From contig CM032133.1 in the NCBI GenBank assembly GCA_018894105.1, forward strand, positions 15,576,501-15,640,500: a DNA stretch of 64,000 nucleotides, read 5' to 3'. The notes under the pieces were generated by a model. It was not told where the DNA came from and made no database searches. It saw nothing but the letters and a program-made list of their open reading frames with translations. The DNA comes from Jacaranda mimosifolia. Taxonomy: Eukaryota; Streptophyta; Magnoliopsida; Lamiales; Bignoniaceae. Every line of letters begins with the position of its first letter. The stretch's first letter is position 1. Below are positions 22,239 through 34,563 of the stretch, in pieces. The position numbers and the translations under genes were made by a program.

Positions 22239-23084
22239 GCCATCCAATAAGGGCTTCCTTTGAAGGATAGCATTGAAGAACAAGATGCGATCTGTCAAAT
22301 AAAATGCATTACAACCCAGTCAGTGGTAAGGATGCTAGAGAGCGGTCTATTATTTAGATTAAGCATGTATATTGAAGTTCATGCGTTACAAGTATTTGTT
22401 TCCATCATAACTGTGCTTATGTGTTTTGATGAATTTCAAGCAATGACACCAATGTGTTCATAAATGGAAATGTACTTGTAGAGGTACAAATAGTTGTGTC
22501 GTCTTCCAATGAGTACTGTTTCACACAATAGCACAAGACACAAACCCTAACACTATTAATATCGCCATAAAATGGCTCAAAAGGAGATCTAATCATTTCA
22601 ATCACTCGGGCTAAATTCTCTAAGCAACTCATTCATTAATTAGAGAACCACTAGTTTCACCTTCCAGCTAAGAATTCCAAGGGAGTCCTTTGTAAGAAAT
22701 TCTGACAATATTATTTTGGCAACCTTTGTAGGAATATCTAATTTACCAAATGCTAAGAATATAGGAAAAATCAATAGCTCGAGATTCCAGCATTCCAATG
22801 GCCCCTCCATGGGAGTAGAACGATAGAGACGATGGATTCCAACAACTACCCCAAACTCGAATAAGCCACAAGCAATCCAAGCAACAAAGAATGGCTTGCG
22901 TACGTGAACCCATTCCCCAGGTCTTGCAAATCACACATAGACTTCTAATGTTAGTCAAAGATGCATCAGCTTGGTCTGCTGCTAAAGCATTCGTCTAGTA
23001 TGCTATAGAACACCCATATCCTCAAACACCCCCCTTTAATTCTTTTATAGAAGCCGTGAAGCCTTTGGAACTAGAGGCACTAGG

Positions 23085-23118
23085 CTCCCTACCCCCACCC
23101 CCACCCCCACCCCCTAAT
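23085..23118. repeat. C-rich (CCCCCA)n tract
   Basis: Repeated ACCCCC units in the leader of the decayed intronic element, just upstream of its gag remnant. Confidence 0.9.
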
Positions 23119-23276
23119 AGCTGGGAGGGGCTAGGCATCCCTCCCGGCCGCTAATACCAGATAAGAACCCATGTTGTTGAATCCATTCTTCAAACAATCG
23201 TACCCGAGTGCATGTGTGGAGGTGACGACGAGTACCTTCTTTTGGCGGTCGCTCTCCTTAACATGGCCTTTTTATC

Positions 23277-24070
23277 TTGCAATTTTGGCAGAGTCTCTCC
23301 CCAAGGTGTCAAAAGGTCTCAAACTTACAGAAGTTCAATAGAATCAGAGATCCCCTAAAGCATTTGGACAACCTTTGGCCCAAAAAGTTGAATGATCTAA
23401 GCGAGACGACCTATTACAAGATATTCCAGATGACCTTAACAAAAAATGCCTTGCATGGTTCAATCGATTGTACATTGAGACCATCATTAGCAGTTAATGC
23501 CGCAACTTTTACACAGCTTCTTCATTATAGGAGCCACTCAAATATTGCAATATATCTGTTTACCATTAAACAAAAGGAGAGAGAAAGCCTAAGGGATATT
23601 GTGTCAACCTTTTCATCAAGCTTGTCCGTTAAATCCCTCATCTTAATCAATCTCTTGCCTAGCAAAATCCATTGAAGTAAAAGACATCTGAGGTTTAAGG
23701 AATCTATACCCGAAAACCCTAACCATGATGGAGGAGCACCTACTCAAGTTGAGAAGTACATCCGTATGGAGGAAATGATTGCCCCTATAGAGAACCACAA
23801 AAGAATAAGAGAGGAGGAGCTAGTCTTTAACCAAAGACAAGAGAAGCAAAAACATGTTCCCCATCCAAGTTCTCCGTATATATCCCTTCCCCCTCCTCCC
23901 TCAATGCACCAAGAGCAGAAATGTTGATTGCGGTCAAACAATAGAGTCTAGTGGTCAAATCTAAAATTATGAGAGAGTACTTAAAGAGATAAAGATTGGA
24001 GAAGAATTGTCCTCATCTAGACGACGGGCACATAACAAAGGAATGTCACCACTTCAAGAACATTTGAAAG
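23277..24070 (+). pseudogene. gag fragment of the intronic gypsy element
   Basis: The open frame 23277-23675 contains IRDPLKHLDNLW, YYKIFQMTLTKNALHGSI and YLFTIKQKERESLRDIVSTF. These correspond to the retrotransposon gag core: a D-P-x-x-H-L motif, an F-x-x-T-L-x-x-A block, and the tail K-Q-K-E-x-E-S-L-R-D. A knuckle-like remnant (DDGHITKECHHFKN) follows at about 24020-24060. Protease, RT and integrase were not seen downstream, so most of pol is deleted. Confidence 0.7.
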
Positions 24071-24649
24071 TACGTTAAGTAGTTTGCGGGATCCCCAATG
24101 ACCAACATCACCTTACTGGCACTAGTATCTTGAACACAAGATGAAGAATAGGTGAGAGTCCAATTGCGTGATGCCAACAACTTACCTATCCTAGGTGTTA
24201 TTCCTGTCATATCACAAGGAAGGCCTGCACGAAGTGATTTCGCAATGAGAAGCCATAGGCTAAATGGAATGCCCTTGTAAAGTAGCAAAAATTGTGAAGC
24301 TACAGTGTACAAATCGCAACATTTGCATGACAGAAACTTGCCTAAAAATTGAAATATCTCCCAACATTGAAAAATTCTATGTATGGTAGCCATGTTTCTT
24401 TAGTGAAATTATTAGGTGTTCATGTTTCTTTGCATGAAAAGTTTGTTTTAGTTGTTTGAATGTTCCCTTCTAGATTACAAGTATCAAATAAGTCCATCTA
24501 TGAAATGGTCCAATTACTTTTGTTCTTGTCTCAAACATTTGTCATTAAAACCTTTGCATTTACATTAATTAAGGTATACATCATTAAACAATAACAAATA
24601 CAATACAAATGCTATACTATAAAGTCTCAATAGCATTAGAGGTTGGTCA

Positions 24650-25070
24650 ATTCCAAGTCTAGATAAAATTTTCGAAGTTCTGCCTTGGAACACAAATCTT
24701 CCACACGAGATCTTAAAGGATCATCAAAATATAAAGCTTCTTTGAACATAAAGCTTCCACTTAACATCCTAAGGGATCCTTGAAATATAAAGCTTCCATG
24801 AACATATAGATTTTGTTTGAGATCTTAAATGATTGCCATAATGTAATTTAAATCAAAAAATCTAAGTAATTCATGAAGCGTAAAGCTCCGAAGATTCTAA
24901 GTGATCCCTTAAACATAAAAGTTCAACCAAAACCTATGATTCACATAGCATAACGCTTGTCAAAAATTCTAAGTGATTCACGGGGCATAAAGCTCCGCCA
25001 GAGATCCTAAGTGATTCCTCGAGCATAAAGCCAGATATCCTAAGTCATCCCCTGAGCGTAAAGGAAAGCC
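24650..25070. repeat. Degenerate tandem repeat, about 45-60 bp, eight or so units
   Basis: Variants of GATCCTAAGTGATTC followed by a short variable part and GAGCATAAAGCTCC recur from about 24700 to 25060 (for example ATTCTAAGTGATTCACGGGG and GATCCTAAGTGATTCCTCGA). This part of a Tat-type element commonly carries tandem repeats. Confidence 0.75.
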
Positions 25071-25234
25071 AACACCAGTTGTAGGTCTGGACTAATGATT
25101 TAAGGTCTCTTAAAGAACCCAGGTGCTCCCAGACAAATAAATCATCACAAGTCACATATGGCAGAGAAAACTACAAAAAGTGAATGAAAATTTATAAATC
25201 TAATCAACCATGCCTCTGGCACAAACCCTCATGC

Positions 25235-25440
25235 CTTCTTCAGGCGACCTCAAGGTTCCTCGAAACACAACTCTCATAGGCAACCTTAATACCCAGAAGG
25301 CAAGTCCACCTGGGCGACGTGAAGGTCCATGGGATGCAACACTCCTCGGGGCAACTTGAAAGTCTTCAAGGCGCATACCTCCCCTGAATGACCTAAAGGG
25401 TCCCTTTGGTGTAAGACTCCCCAGACATGCTAGAAGACCA
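25235..25440. repeat. Second degenerate tandem repeat, about 36 bp, five units
   Basis: Units built on GGCGACCTCAAGGTTCCTCG then (A)CACAACTCTC, for example GGCGACGTGAAGGTCCATGG and GGGCAACTTGAAAGTCTTCA. They follow the 24.65-25.07 kb array and are more diverged. Confidence 0.65.
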
Positions 25441-28400
25441 AATTTAGCAATCTGTTGGTGAAATCCTACAAAAATAAATAAATAAATGAATTCAAAGTAG
25501 ATTGGCTAACACCTAGTCCTTAACTTCTCACAACCTCATAGATTCAGAGGGATAGTGAATTCACTAGTAAAATAGCTATTGAACACGAAAAAATACCTAA
25601 GAGGTAGGCACATCTTACTGCTTCATCCTGTAAGTAGCAAAAACTCATACTCAGTTTCACATAAATTTGAATCTCATCAAAAGTTAACTTAGCCAAAAAA
25701 ATACCAAAATTTCACTCTAGATTTGAAGAAACCCTAGGAAATAACTCTCTATGGGCTTTAAAAGTTGACAAATACAAACTTAAACCCAGTTCCAACAACT
25801 TATCAGAAATGGACTGAGCAAAGAAAGGAGTGGCAAATTCGTTTACGATGCAAAGCTACACAATGGGGGATTAGACACTTCAAAGGAACAAAATCAACAA
25901 ACTCTCCCTTTCGACCGACCCCAACGAACGCCCTTATATGGGCCAACAAAGCAAAATGGGCCCCACTAGCAACTACGGCCAACCCAAGTCTACCGCGGAA
26001 AGACTCACAAAGCGCTTGTGGATAACTTGAAGTCTGTCGCGGGCGGGGGCAAGCCGCATAGCCATCGGGTCGTCACGGGTGCCCGCAATACTATTTACCC
26101 AACCAACCATGTGTTGGCCATGAGCACACAACTTGCCTTTGGTGATTCACTAAAGAAAAAATATAGGTAATAAAATAACAACAATATATAATAATCAATA
26201 AATAATGAAAAAATAGAAGCAAATAATTAAATGAACTTGGAGAAAATAATAAAGGATGGTAAAAGAGAAACATAACAATCACATTAAACAAAAGAATGTT
26301 TTTAGTTGTAAAGTTAGTATTCCCGATTCAAACACTTATAATAAAGCTTCCACTTAGGAGTAGGGAGCTATATGCTATAGCAATAATATGCTCTAAGCAC
26401 AAATTAGTAAACTTATCACAAACGTGGTGCACAATATTAAAATGAGCTATCGCCCACAACAGTGCATCACCCAGACCCTTAACACTATGAATACGACCAT
26501 AAATGGCTCAAAAAGGAATACAACCACTTCGATTACTCAAGCTAAATTCTTTAAGCAGCACATTCACCCTCCAACTGCAAATTTCAAGAGAATTCTTTGA
26601 TGTGTGGGTTGGAGGCAATGAGAAAACAATATTTACCACAGTTATACTGTTAGCTCTTGCCCAGTTGAGTTAAAAGTACAGTGACAAGACAGATTCACTG
26701 CATGTATTTCCACTGATTATAGATAAATTTTTGGCCAAACATCAAACTAGTTGGCCCATCATGTTTCTAGTATTACGTGGAGTTTAGCCCCACTATTAAC
26801 TTGATAGTCATATCCCCACTTCTAAAGTTTATCTATCCAACTATCTTTCTTCTTCTTGTATAAATATATATGAAAATATCAGGTAGATGATGCATACATA
26901 TTTCGCCATGCCAAAATCAGCAAGTTTTATTTCACCATTGGGATCTACTAAAATATTTGCTCCTTTGATATCTCTACAGAGAAGACATGAAATTAAAAAT
27001 TACAGGACATCATGTAAATATATATTTTGATCCACATAAGAGATAAGTCATACCCGTGCACTGTATTTTGTCCATGTAAGTAATCAAGGCAAGAAAGAAT
27101 CTGCCGAGTGTAATTTTGTATTATAGGTTCCCCAAAAGGTCTATATTCTTGCGGTAATTTGTGGATGAAACCTCTAGAAACATACTCTAAATAAACTGAT
27201 AATCTTTCTTCACTCTGATAAAGAGGTAAGCATAGTTACAAGGGTCGAAAAGTCTGATAGCCTTGCTTTAACATTGATAAAATAGGTGTGCAAGCGAAAA
27301 TAGGCTAATAAATATTATGATCATAAACATAAACATGAAATGGCATAAACATAAACATGAAATGGCCTTTACAATACTAGATTTTTAGTAAACTAAATTA
27401 ACTTGTACCAGATCACTTCCAGAGTATTGAATAATGTTTGCATACGAAAGCTGACTTAGCAAGATTATCTCTTGTTGAAATAACCAAATACATCAAGATT
27501 GTAAATAATAATATCGCCATGAAACCTAGGGGATGAAAATAAACAACCAGACTAGGGATTTAAATTTATCATAGCAAGTACATTGAAGGATGACTTGGTT
27601 CAGTTGCTTTAGATATTCTTTTGATGATTGATCATTCGAAACAACTCTAACTTCTTTTATTGCACACATTTTCCCATTCTCACTGCAAATTCAAAAATAT
27701 GGGATAACTTAGTTCAAGTAGGCCAAAAAAGTGTAAAGAACTGAACTGCATAGCCACGGTCACCAGTAAATCTTTCTACTAAAATCCCACCACAAAAACT
27801 ACTGAAAAGCTAAATACATTTACATCAACAACTACGAAACATGCGTTTCTTTTATCAATTTCTAGCAAAATATAACTGAAAGTGGAGGTGTCATTACCTG
27901 TCAAAGCCAAGGTAAACGTGACCAAAAGTGCCTCTTCTTAGAAGCCTTCATTTTCTCCACTTTGAAGAATTATTACATGAGCTTTCGGTTATCCCAGGAC
28001 TTCTTGGTGTTGGTAATGCAGAAAGGCTAGCTGGAGAACCAGGTGGAAGGAGAAACTTGTGACATTCACTCTTTCCATCTTCCAGTTTCTTCATTAGAGA
28101 ATCCAAATTAGTACCACCAAGTCGTGTATGAAGAGGTGATGTGGCACTCGTAATAGTCCTCGATCCTTGACTAGGGCTTTATAGAGATGGACTTAACCTG
28201 CTCTCTCCATGTCCTCTGCAAATGAAAAACATAAATTTTATGTCCACAAATTTAGCTGCAGCAGTTGCAGTGAGGCACAACTTAAACCAATCCTAGTAAC
28301 TACTAGTTTTCTTTTTCACATCTATTCACAACATATAAATATACACACACTTAAAGAAAACACGCTATATTGCAATAGCAATTCATAAGGTTTCTAGTTT

Positions 28401-28869
28401 CACCTCCTAATAGGTCAATAAATTAGCTAAAGAAGTGAGAGATACAAAATTGAACAGAGATGAACCAAGTAGCTCAAGAGAAAAGCCCCTAATAAAAATT
28501 ATATCAAATTCTTTTTGAAATAATTGCAGAAATTAGATAATAATAATCTAAAACTAGCCAGACCACCCAGTTGATTAATCAAAACAAATCTTCAATTTAA
28601 AATTCAAACTTAAAGAAAGGCCGACCAAAATTCATTCCAGCAACAAAGAACTGAGAAAAATGTCACAATATGTTCAATTCTTACAAAAATAATATCTAAA
28701 AGTATGAAAAGAAATCTAACATATTAATCAATTTAATCCTACCACACATCCGATCAATAGTCCAACACCAGAAAATGAAAGAACAACAAACTCAGAAACG
28801 AAAATTTAAAAGAAAAACTTATTCAAAAGAAAATTTCAAACTAGAAAACAAAAATTTTCGCCTTTTCGG

Positions 28870-29301
28870 TAATCAGAATAGCCTAATAGGAGCATGATCA
28901 AAGGTAACATGGGCATGGTCATCGGACGACCCAGATGAGCTGACACTCGAAACAGAAGCTGACCCAGATGCGAACCCGACCCTTTGAAATAGACCATGCT
29001 GATCATTCGATGACTCCAAAGGTCTAGGCAAAGGGTGCCCTCTATCCAAAGACGACGCTGAATCAAAGCCCGAAAACCCTGATAAGTTTCCTCCTATTTC
29101 TCTTCCCGAGAAATCCCTACTGTTTCTGGGCAAAATTCTAGATTGCTGCAGCAGCAGCAGCAAAACCTCGTCAAAGCTCTTGGCTTTATTGTCCTTTTTA
29201 TTGCCATTTTCTTTCCCTCTCTTTTTTTCATCCTTCACTGATGAAACCTTCGTAGAATTCTCAGGCTTGGTCTCCGAATCTTTGCTCCGGCCAGATATTC
29301 T
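28870..29301 (-). pseudogene. MAPKKK3: MAPKKK3-like exon 1, main part
   Basis: The resumed frame reads SGRSKDSETKPENS, a Lys-rich stretch, KSFDEVLL, a Leu run from a CAG-type repeat at about 29146-29163, and the Ser-rich N-terminal region typical of the family. The 5-bp flank ATTCT (29297-29301) is one copy of the target duplication of the 13.1-kb element. A stop after FDHAPIRLF ends the open frame near 28873. No good splice donor was identified there. Confidence 0.85.
29297..29301. repeat. Left 5-bp target duplication of the 13.1-kb element
   Basis: ATTCT directly before the LTR start TGTTCACAC. The other flank is AATCT at 42398-42402, four of five matching. Ty3/gypsy integrases make 5-bp duplications. 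Confidence 0.7.
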
Positions 29302-29810
29302 TGTTCACACAAATTTCGAGTCAGCAAAAAGAAATTACAAGATAAAAAAATGGAAAAATTGAATATTTAATTTAAATGAAAAGTGGTTACAATCTCTGAT
29401 AATTCCTCTTCCTCTGATTCTTCAAGGGATTGTTGCTTATTCTTGAATTGGATGAGTAATTTCCTCATAAACTTGCGGATGAAATCACGAACTTCTTTGA
29501 AATCAAGTATTTATTTTGATATCACGGTTTTCCAAATTTAATTATTTTGAAGAAGATGTAGAACTTTGTGGTTGCAATACTTCTTTGTGGCAAGAGCTCG
29601 GATTTGAGAGCTTTGATGCTTGAATTTCTCTTGATGTATTTCTCGATGTGTAGTATGTCTCCCACCACCCATTTTTATAGGCACAACTTAGGATTTGATG
29701 ACTTAAAGCTTAAGTCTCCCATTGAGCTTGAATACCACTTGAGATGGACTTAATTTGCTAATGGGCTTTATTTTTTTGGCCCAATTAGCGAATCCAAAAT
29801 AAATAAATGG
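29302..29810 (-). repeat. 3' LTR of the 13.1-kb element, start truncated
   Basis: Matches 41740 to about 42260 throughout with scattered substitutions and a few small indels. The match ends at AATCCAAAATAAATAAA. The last roughly 140 bases of the other copy, which are the start of the LTR on the minus strand, are absent and replaced by unrelated sequence. Confidence 0.88.
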
Positions 29811-30945
29811 GGCCTGCTTCTACAATCTTTAAAAATTGAAAACTAAAATCATCCAATCTTTGACTTGGGAATCAACAGATTTGCAGCAATATAAAGCCAA
29901 TTTCACGCCTCACACCGCCACGTCAGTATCCTCATCAGTCTTCTTCCTTTCTTTTCACTGTTTTGTAGTTTTCTTTCCCTCTCTCTCTCTCTCTCTCTTT
30001 TATGTATTTCCACATTACTTGGTTTCCATAATCTAACAGCATGGGATTGCTTTCAAGTGATCTCCCAAGCTTGGCAAGAAATCAAAGAGCTAATGCAATG
30101 CAATCTGCCAGAAAAGAAAAAATTTCTTGCAGGCCAATACCACCGAATTACACCATGTTTTACTACTATGTGAAGGAAGATCAACTTTCCATTTTTGTTG
30201 CAGAACAATCTTTTTACTACATCTATTCATGGAAATTTATAATCAAATTTCCATCCTTGTATCTCCCATTCTCCAAGCTTTCAATGGGAAGGAAACTTAC
30301 CTACTTTAGTCTGGCATTAGCATCAATAAATATGCAATTCTTGAAGCTTTCATCTGTCAAAGAAGTAGAGGGAAAACAAAAGCCGAGCAGAGGTATATTT
30401 AATTGAATAACAAGTATTGTTGCTGCTCTTTTGATCTGTGTTTGTCGAGAACTTGGTAAGAATCCTCTTTTATGTTCTGTACCAGCGTTCTTCAAGTTTG
30501 CGCACACCATGTGGTTGATATATTGACATACCTACTATTTTCACCATGCAATATAATGCCACTTCTTCTTGTGCACTTATCATGTACTGTATGAGATTTT
30601 AAAGCGTGAAACAACATTCTTTCTAATTTTTATTTTTTATTTTTTATTTACAACATCTTGGTCTCCTCTTATTCTTTTTCTTCTTCTATTCTTTTTTTTT
30701 TCTTAATCCCAAAGTAAATGGCTGTGCATCAAATATTCTGCTACATGCGCTATTTGGCTCGAGAATTTGCTTCAAGAAATTCATCCATTAGTACATAATA
30801 TACTACAAAATGTAAGCCTTGTTGTTTTCCTTCTTTCTTTGCCTTCCTCAAATAAAAAGTTCAAGACTTCTCCCCTTTTTACTATACCCCCCCCTTTTTT
30901 TTTTAGCAAAACACTATGCTTTTTACTCAAAATTTCAGCAAAGCC
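29811..30945. other. Internal region between 3' LTR and antisense ORF
   Basis: Contains a (CT)n tract at about 29979-29998 and T-rich sequence. A plus-strand frame of 121 codons (30041-30406) has no recognisable motif. It could hold the promoter and leader of the antisense ORF, but no element is clear. Confidence 0.4.
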
Positions 30946-33900
30946 ATGAAGGTGGATATTAAAGATTGTAGTGAACTAACTCCATGCATCATGATTCGGG
31001 GTGATAAAGACTTCTCCAAAGCCAAGAGCACTACTTTGTGTGTGTATGAAGCGGTCGTGGATGCTCAATCCTCCAAGGCTCGATCAGACCACTCCATGCA
31101 TGTCGCTGAATGGTCCGAGGAGACGACTAAGGAGACGATTGATTAGCATTTCGGTGCTTCCGCTCGTTCTAAAGTCTTGCTGTTGAAATCATCACTTCAT
31201 GACATCGAAGCCATGCATGCAGAACTCTCATTTTCGAACCACCATCTCAGCATCTAAGTTTGGCGAGGTATCTTTTCACATTGGCTATTAGGAGTGGGCA
31301 GAGGTCGTGCTGGGCCATCATGTAGACACTCTTCATCAATCCAAGATCTATGCAACTGTTCATGCCTCCCTTTTCACGTACGTTTGCAACAAGAATGTCC
31401 TCCAAGGATTCCTCAAGCTATGGTGCCCTTCAACAAACACATTGCATACTGCTATTGAAGAATTGTCGATTTCTTTATGGGACTTTCGTGGACTTTGTGG
31501 ATTGCCGATACGTGGAGATTTCTACGATGAAGTTGTTCCATCTACCAAGGAGCTGCTTAATGTCGGCACTTGCTAGCCTTCTTTGCCGTGAAGTTGCAAG
31601 TACCTATTCACAGCATACCACGTGGTTCCAAAGGACTCCAATGGTGTATCTATTTCTGACTGGATTGAGTTTTGATTTAGAGGCTCGACTAGATATGCAT
31701 AGCCGCATTCAAGATCATCCAGAAAGAGATTTGTCAAGCTAAAGCTATCTCGTAATCCTTGTGGGAACATCAGCACATCTCTTCTATCATGCACTAAGGA
31801 GTATGATGAGCTATTTCTACGGTTGGAGATCGAAGAGAAAATCAGGGGTGAGGCTTATTTGGCTGCTTTTCTTTCATGTTGGTTATGTAGCTTTGCTTTA
31901 CCATATCATAAAGTTGATAAGGTACGTGTTTTTGTTTTCAAAGTTGCAAGTAAAATGGCTCGTGGTGATTGTTTTTCTCTAGCAATTCCTATATTGGCAA
32001 GCATCTACTGCGTTTGACAGAGATGTCCACCTTAAAGAGTTTGAGTGACTCCACATCCATCTTCCTTATTCATTATGTATACAGCTGGATTGGGCGATAT
32101 CTTCAAACATATTTTCCATCCAAACTTGAATCAGTTGGAGCTCAGATGGTGAAATATGCAAGAGAGAATATGGCCAAACACTTTGAACTCACTGAGGCAT
32201 GCGAATTATTCCACAACATTAATCCCTCAAGGCTTCAAAGCTTGTGCACACAAGGGCAAACCTTAGTGATAAATGATGCGCGCATATCCAATACCTACAA
32301 AAATCTATTCATGGCTCTACGGTCTAGCTATTTAACATTTCAGAATGGAGCAATACGTAGCGTTAAAGCTTACAGTCTCCATCAATTCAGCCTACAACAT
32401 GATTTTTGTCAAGATATTCCTGGCCACCTAAAGAGGGAGATTCTTACTTGTGAGTTGGTTGAACTCATTCAACTTTGGCAATCTTGCACTTTGTTAGGTA
32501 CATCCTCCAAGCTAATCATAGCAAGCAGTACCGCCTCATCGCCTTTGGTTATGAAGGAATATGCAGACTGGTGGGCTGAACATTGGAAGGCTTATTCAGG
32601 GAAAAACACAAAGATCATTCTCAAACTTTATCAAACCACAAATATGAATCCCAAAAGGTGTCGAAGGACTTCAAGACAAGGTTCCAAGGATGGAGAATTC
32701 GTCCCACCTCCTCGAGATTCAACTGTTGATCTAGAACCAGCAAAAATGCCTTCTAAAAGGCAACGAACTCATCAAATGGACTCGACCCCCAAGCTTGTCC
32801 CTACAGCTAGTCCAACCGAAGGAAATGAAGTGATTTCTGCTTTGTCGCTCTCTAATAATGAATCAAGCAACCAATACCAGTTTAGAAAAAGATCGAAGGT
32901 TCTTGGCTTAGACAATGTTAGTGTAAATTCAACATTTTTTGCAGATGCTCCGAGTTCTTTATTGACTTTAGAGGAATTAGCAGAATATGTACACACAATC
33001 ATTATCATTATTTTATTCAGTTACATTATTGCTCTTTTTCACCCATCTTATATCCTTTTTTTGTTTTCCTTTCAGCTTGCAGACCTTGAGAAAGGAATTC
33101 CCGTTGCTTCTGAAGGCAGCATGGGCTCAATAAATGAAGTCGATCCTTTTAGCTTATGTGGAAAAGATGCTACTTCCTATCCTTCTGGAAACAATGCATC
33201 AATTATCTCTTTTTGTTAAAATTGAGACCTTTTGCAAGTATCTAAATGGTATTGCCTATTTTATTGCAGAAAAGTTGCCTGTTGAGGAGAACAAGCCTAA
33301 AGAACCTAAAAAGACATTTGAGGTTTCATCCTGGCCACAACCAAGTGCTGAGATTTCTGAATTTTGTCCTCGAGTTATAAAAACTAAAGCTGAGCAGATA
33401 CTGATCAAATTTTATTGGGAACGAATAAGCCAAAAGGTCATGAGGACTTCATTTGAGCAGCTTTCAGAGGTAAAGCCAATAATTGATAATCTGATTGTAG
33501 AGATGAGGACATATATGAGAGATACATCATCTTTGGAGAGTCATCTAAAGTCCTTATTTGAGGGCGCTTCAAGCTACATAAAGATCAAATTGGACTCCAT
33601 TCAAAGAGAGACACAAGAGGCTCATGAGAAAGCACTTCTTCATGCACAACAAGATCTTTCTGAGGTTGAGGTAGCAGAAATTGAACGAGTTGAGGAGGTG
33701 TAGACTCTAAAAGTAGAACTTCTTCAGATCACCAAGCAGCAAGAAGAATTGAAGGTGCGACTTGCCGAGTTGAACGACAAGGAAGAGCTTACAGGATTAT
33801 CACTCCATACAACAGATAAAACCTATCCACCATTCAAAAAGAAGTAGCAATCAAGAGGGAAGAAGTCTCGAAGCTTGAGAGCACTCCATTTTTGAGTGAC

Positions 33901-33984
33901 AAAGAAGTTGAAGCTTTGAAAAGGATAGAGGCATTACTTGAAGAATCCTGCTATGATTTAGCTACTTTTGACTTGTTTGCTTGA
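30946..33984 (+). pseudogene. Antisense accessory ORF of the Tat element: plant-mobile-domain-like protein with coiled-coil tail
   Basis: Coding pieces on the strand opposite to gag-pol. The N-terminal part opens at 30946. The plant-mobile-domain-like region runs from about 31200 to 32020 (HASLFTYVCNKNVLQGFLKL; ISLWDFRGLCGLPIRGDFYD; GEAYLAAFLSCWLCSFALPY). The long frame 31969-33219 continues it (YADWWAEHWKAYSGKN, then a basic, Ser/Pro-rich linker). A GT..AG intron at 32989-33075 joins ELAEY to LADLEKGIP. The last part is charged and helical (about 33270-33983) and ends DLATFDLFA. Stops and frame shifts occur near 31144, 31280 (TAG likely from TGG), 31575, 33219 and 33703. Such proteins resemble host plant-mobile-domain proteins. 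Their role in the element is unknown. Confidence 0.75.
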
Positions 33985-34319
33985 GCATTTAGCTTCTTAG
34001 CATTCTTCCCCCCCCCCTTGTTAATTGATGTAAAAGAATATTCATATGCAATAAAAGCTCTTTTTCTTTTTCATAAATCTTTTGCTTTACTTTTTTTTTA
34101 TGCTCTATCTTCTGCAATTTTCTCATTAACACCAACTAAGCAAATAACAACCATATACTTTCAATGATTTGAATAATTATGAACTGGCTCAAACTTACAA
34201 ACAAATTGGGTATCTTTAAGAAAAACCAAACTTGTTTAAAGACAAGACTGAACTTAGAAAATGAATTCCAAGCTGCCTATGTACCCCATCAAGGGGATCA
34301 AGTCATTACGTAGTTCAAA

Positions 34320-34560
34320 AAATTTTTGTTTTGAGGGGGGCCGTACACAGTTTATACTCATGCGGGCCATGAGTATCCATAGCTTAGCCACCTTGGACGA
34401 GGTGAAGTATTTCTATATTTTAGCCACATGAAATACTTTCAGTGGAGTAGATTAGCAGTTTATCCATATATACTACCATTGGTGGGTACCATACATAGTT
34501 TATACCCATGCGGGTCAGGAGTAACATGCAGTTTAGGCTCATGCGTCAAGGAGCAATATT
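34320..34560. repeat. Degenerate tandem repeat beyond the integrase end
   Basis: The phrase CCGTACACAGTTTATACTCATGCGGG (start near 34341) recurs as CCATACATAGTTTATACCCATGCGGG (start near 34489) and again as a weaker CATGCAGTTTAGGCTCATGCG. Position and style match the arrays at 621-1019. Confidence 0.7.
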
Positions 34561-34563
34561 TCT

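Larger units (their letters stand above)
22450..26620 (+). mobile_element. Old, decayed gypsy retrotransposon inside a MAPKKK intron
   Basis: A direct repeat brackets it. The block around 22545-22690 (CTAACACTATTAATATCGCC; GGCTCAAAAGGAGATCTAAT; GGGCTAAATTCTCTAAGCAA) matches 26475-26610 (TTAACACTATGAATACGACC; GGCTCAAAAAGGAATACAAC; AGCTAAATTCTTTAAGCAGC), as expected of diverged LTRs. Between them are a plus-strand gag remnant and tandem repeats. It lies between the MAPKKK exons encoding the DFG and APE regions. Exact ends and target duplications could not be placed. Confidence 0.65.
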
